This document shows positions 4,958 through 5,634 of a stretch of 5,634 nucleotides of DNA, piece after piece (the stretch's first letter is position 1; each line of letters opens with the position of its first letter). The stretch covers positions 1 through 5,634 of the forward strand of contig JAGAYQ010000358.1 in the NCBI GenBank assembly GCA_017940445.1, in the 5' to 3' direction. The notes beneath the pieces are model-generated. The model saw only the letters and a list, made by a program, of their open reading frames with translations. It did no database searches and had not been told where the DNA came from. This stretch comes from Pyramidobacter sp. (GTDB lineage Bacteria > Synergistota > Synergistia > Synergistales > Dethiosulfovibrionaceae). The translations under genes were made by a program, and so were the position numbers.

Positions 4958-5634
4958 AGCCGCGCCTCCCGCCGTCAACGGGCGTCATGCTGAAAAGACT
5001 GGTCCCCAGCGTGAACGAATTGTGAAGCAGCGCCGACAGGGCCGGGCTGAGGATGCCGCACACGCCCAGCAGGATGATCGCCGTGTTGACGCCAATGATG
5101 GCGGCATGATTGCGGCGGATGCGCGTCATCGCGCCAGAGCTGAGACGGCGTGCATACGGCAGCTGCGCGATGCCGCGATCGTACAGCACCACGTCGGCCA
5201 CCTCGCGGGCAATGTCGGTGGCGCTGCTCATCGAGATGCCGACGTCAGCGGCCGCAAGTGACGGGCTGTCGTTGATGCCGTCGCCGACCATGGCGATCTT
5301 CGCGCCGGCGCGCGAAAGCTCGCGGATCACGTCGATCTTTCCGGCGGGCAGAAGCTCAGCGCGGTACTCGGTAATGCCCAGCTGAGAGGCGACGTGAGCG
5401 GCCGTGTGCGCGTTGTCGCCGGTGAGCATGACGACGTTTTTCACGCCGAGGTCGCGCAGCTCCCGCACGACCTCGGCCGACTCCGCCCGCACTGGATCCT
5501 CGATGTAGATGACGCCGGCCAGATCGTCGCCAAGTGCCAGATAGAGCGTCGTCGCGCCGTGCGCTTCGTCCTCGATGCGGCGTCTCACACTCTCATCGCA
5601 GGCAATATGTTCGTCTTCAAAGATGAAATGCGCA
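4944..5634 (-). CDS. Heavy-metal-translocating P1B-type ATPase, C-terminal part (partial)
   Basis: The frame is open to the right window edge and shows the last 229 residues; the start, the DKTGT phosphorylation site and most membrane helices lie outside. Counting from the edge, TGD is at 71-73 and the hinge motif GDGINDSP at 117-124, followed by the conserved LAAADVGISM; together these are the P-domain of a P-type ATPase. Two hydrophobic segments (about 177-195 and 197-216) with HNSFTLGTSL are the final membrane pair, as in P1B metal pumps. The enzyme would use ATP to move a transition-metal ion across the cytoplasmic membrane. The metal cannot be named, because the specificity helix is missing here. 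The tail after SMTPV (DGGRRGYGHR) is hydrophilic and is read through the ribosome site of the next gene. A GTG at 5588 could be taken as a start, but it is internal. Confidence 0.93.
   Translation of the reverse strand, partial: AHFIFEDEHIACDESVRRRIEDEAHGATTLYLALGDDLAGVIYIEDPVRAESAEVVRELRDLGVKNVVMLTGDNAHTAAHVASQLGITEYRAELLPAGKIDVIRELSRAGAKIAMVGDGINDSPSLAAADVGISMSSATDIAREVADVVLYDRGIAQLPYARRLSSGAMTRIRRNHAAIIGVNTAIILLGVCGILSPALSALLHNSFTLGTSLFSMTPVDGGRRGYGHR

Overview
The window comes from a bacterial chromosome or contig. The genes are GC-rich, the intergenic stretches are markedly AT-rich, and every gene I can support lies on the minus strand, so transcription runs from right to left. The protein types (medium-length threonine ammonia-lyase with one ACT domain, short UvrA-like ABC protein, metal P-type ATPase with a separate HMA-like partner) fit an anaerobic bacterium such as a member of Synergistota or a Gram-negative Firmicute. 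That placement is a weak impression, not a demonstrated one.

Layout from right to left. (1) Window edge to 4944: the C-terminal part of a P1B-type heavy-metal ATPase. It overlaps by 14 bases a small HMA-like gene (4957-4649), and the two look like a translationally coupled pair. (2) 4634-4504: four consecutive stem-loops after that pair, the last a strong bidirectional rho-independent terminator. (3) 4374-1879: an 831-residue UvrA-like duplicated ABC ATPase that lacks the UvrB-binding domain. This type is linked to self-protection or drug tolerance rather than to the core excinuclease. (4) 1878-1710: an intergenic region with a good -10 box and operator-like repeats, followed by ilvA (1709-516), a PLP-dependent threonine ammonia-lyase. 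ilvA ends in a long stem-loop terminator (437-390). (5) 515-104: about 410 bases with no convincing gene. It holds the ilvA terminator, a partly duplicated module of hairpins, and an AT-rich inverted repeat. (6) 103-1: the start of a minus-strand ORF with an excellent Shine-Dalgarno and a double ATG. After six codons it runs into at least twelve perfect copies of a 7-bp repeat and leaves the window.

The most interesting signal is that last one. A perfect heptanucleotide tract just inside a start codon has the architecture of a slipped-strand, phase-variable (contingency) gene. The tract has no stop codon in any frame, so its copy number would decide which downstream frame is read. The rest of that gene is outside the window, so its function and whether it really varies are unknown. 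The other genes look like independent housekeeping or stress modules, and I see no sign that they form one shared system.
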